Shown: positions 63,345 to 64,000 of the stretch, piece by piece
Numbering within the stretch: the stretch's first letter is position 1
Layout of the letters: each line of letters opens with the position of its first letter
NCBI GenBank assembly: GCA_024690605.1
Contig: JAILOV010000056.1
Location: forward strand, 117,193-181,192
Source of the DNA: Lachnospiraceae bacterium
GTDB lineage: Bacteria > Bacillota > Clostridia > Lachnospirales > Lachnospiraceae
Length of the DNA: 64,000 nucleotides
Direction: 5' to 3'
Notes under the pieces: model-generated
What the model was told of the DNA's origin: nothing
The model's input: only the letters and a program-made list of their open reading frames with translations
Database searches by the model: none
Translations under genes and position numbers: made by a program

Positions 63345-64000
63345 ATGAATCCGTGGAAGTTATCGGACAGGAATCGTCTTTGCAGGGCACTGGCTCTGCT
63401 GGGGGTGACGGCGGCGATCGTCGTCAGTACCCTGATCACCCCCGTGGCATCGCTGTTTTCGGGACATAAGGCGGAGGCGGCCAACGGCAGCATCATCAAA
63501 GGCGGTGAATGGGTGCCGGTGGAGGGCGTGCCGAACGCCTGGTACTACGTGACCAAGGACGGCGTGCACCACGCGGACTGCTTCTCCTTTGACAGCTACT
63601 ATGTCGAGGCCAACGGCGTGCGCCTCCTGTCCAAGTCGGTCCTGAACACGGAGCTGCCGATGCGCAACTCCTGGCTGACCGCCAAAGAGGCGGCGAACTT
63701 CGACTGCTTCGTGCCGACGGCGGCGTCGGTCCAGCGGGCACTGGCGGGAACGCTCAAGAAATACCGGACCCTCACGGTCTACAACACGCACATGATGCTC
63801 TCCTCGGTGTCCTCATCGAACAACGGCACCTACATGGCGGACCGTCTGGGACTGTACAGGAATTCCGACATCAACGGCTATACGATCATGGTGGGCACCT
63901 CGATCATCGGTGACCGCAAGGTGGGAAGCGCCGCGGTGGGCGAGGTGGATCTGATCGCCTACTATGATTTCGAGGTGCTGCGTTTCTACACCAATTCGAT
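63345..64000 (+). CDS. Secreted protein of unknown function (3' truncated by window)
   Basis: 218 residues visible, open to the window end. AGGAGG is seven bases before the ATG. A signal peptide is clear: basic start, hydrophobic stretch near residues 16-40, and a likely cut after KAEAA. The mature part opens GGEWVPVEGVPNAWYYVTKDGVHH, which resembles one cell-wall/glucan-binding repeat (Trp, then aromatic pair, then DG). The following sequence I do not recognise. No lipobox. Confidence 0.8.
   Translation, partial: MNPWKLSDRNRLCRALALLGVTAAIVVSTLITPVASLFSGHKAEAANGSIIKGGEWVPVEGVPNAWYYVTKDGVHHADCFSFDSYYVEANGVRLLSKSVLNTELPMRNSWLTAKEAANFDCFVPTAASVQRALAGTLKKYRTLTVYNTHMMLSSVSSSNNGTYMADRLGLYRNSDINGYTIMVGTSIIGDRKVGSAAVGEVDLIAYYDFEVLRFYTNS

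Overview
The window looks like part of a chromosome of a GC-rich anaerobic Firmicute, most like the class Clostridia and plausibly Lachnospiraceae. Supporting signs are the division cluster order mraZ-rsmH-ftsL-pbp-mraY-murD-ftsW-divIB-ftsZ-nrdR, the PrpC/PASTA-kinase/RsgA block, a PPi-dependent phosphofructokinase, an NADP-type glutamate dehydrogenase, GTG and TTG starts behind strong AGGAGG ribosome sites, and lipoproteins with Lgt. Genus and species cannot be told from the sequence. There are no insertion sequences, prophage genes or CRISPR arrays. The window starts inside one gene and ends inside another.

Layout. (1) 1-11.9 kb: one tightly packed plus-strand run of ten genes. It holds an FtsH-type AAA metalloprotease with a receiver-like N-terminal region and no visible membrane anchor, a SUKH/SMI1-like protein, a SpoVK/CbbX-like AAA ATPase, a stand-alone copy of that ATPase's N-terminal domain, two CbrC-like zinc proteins, and a YesN/YesM-type two-component system enclosing two solute-binding lipoproteins without permeases. 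This is the least conventional part and the best candidate for an undescribed system. (2) 11.9-16.1 kb: a zinc uptake locus, znuA facing zur-znuC-znuB-lipoprotein, with three Fur-family operator-like palindromes between. (3) 16.1-18.6 kb: maf, a small acidic protein, a HAD phosphatase and superoxide dismutase. (4) 18.6-22.9 kb: thiolase, a type-B carboxylesterase and a GPH-family sugar symporter. (5) 22.9-28.2 kb: PP2C phosphatase, PASTA kinase, RsgA and a DUF1846 protein. (6) 28.2-32.2 kb, minus strand: a membrane GGDEF-EAL protein, lgt and ychF.

(7) 32.3-43.0 kb: the division/wall cluster, which lacks murG, murC, murE, murF and ftsA. (8) 43.0-47.9 kb: an oligopeptide/nickel-type ABC importer whose two ATPases are fused. 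(9) 47.9-50.9 kb: yqeG, a shikimate dehydrogenase-shikimate kinase fusion, type II dehydroquinase and efp. (10) 51.0-56.9 kb: tRNA-Arg(CCG) directly abutting an SH3-domain membrane protein gene, an oxidoreductase-PFP fused reading frame, and gdhA behind a hairpin leader. (11) 57.0-64.0 kb: PilZ plus GGDEF-EAL, an orotate-PRTase-like protein, a GntR-controlled ABC exporter with a long soluble permease tail, and the start of a secreted protein.

Several start sites and fusions here are unusual: the near-leaderless prpC, the SH3-protein gene starting four bases after a tRNA, and the PFP fusion with an intact internal ribosome site.
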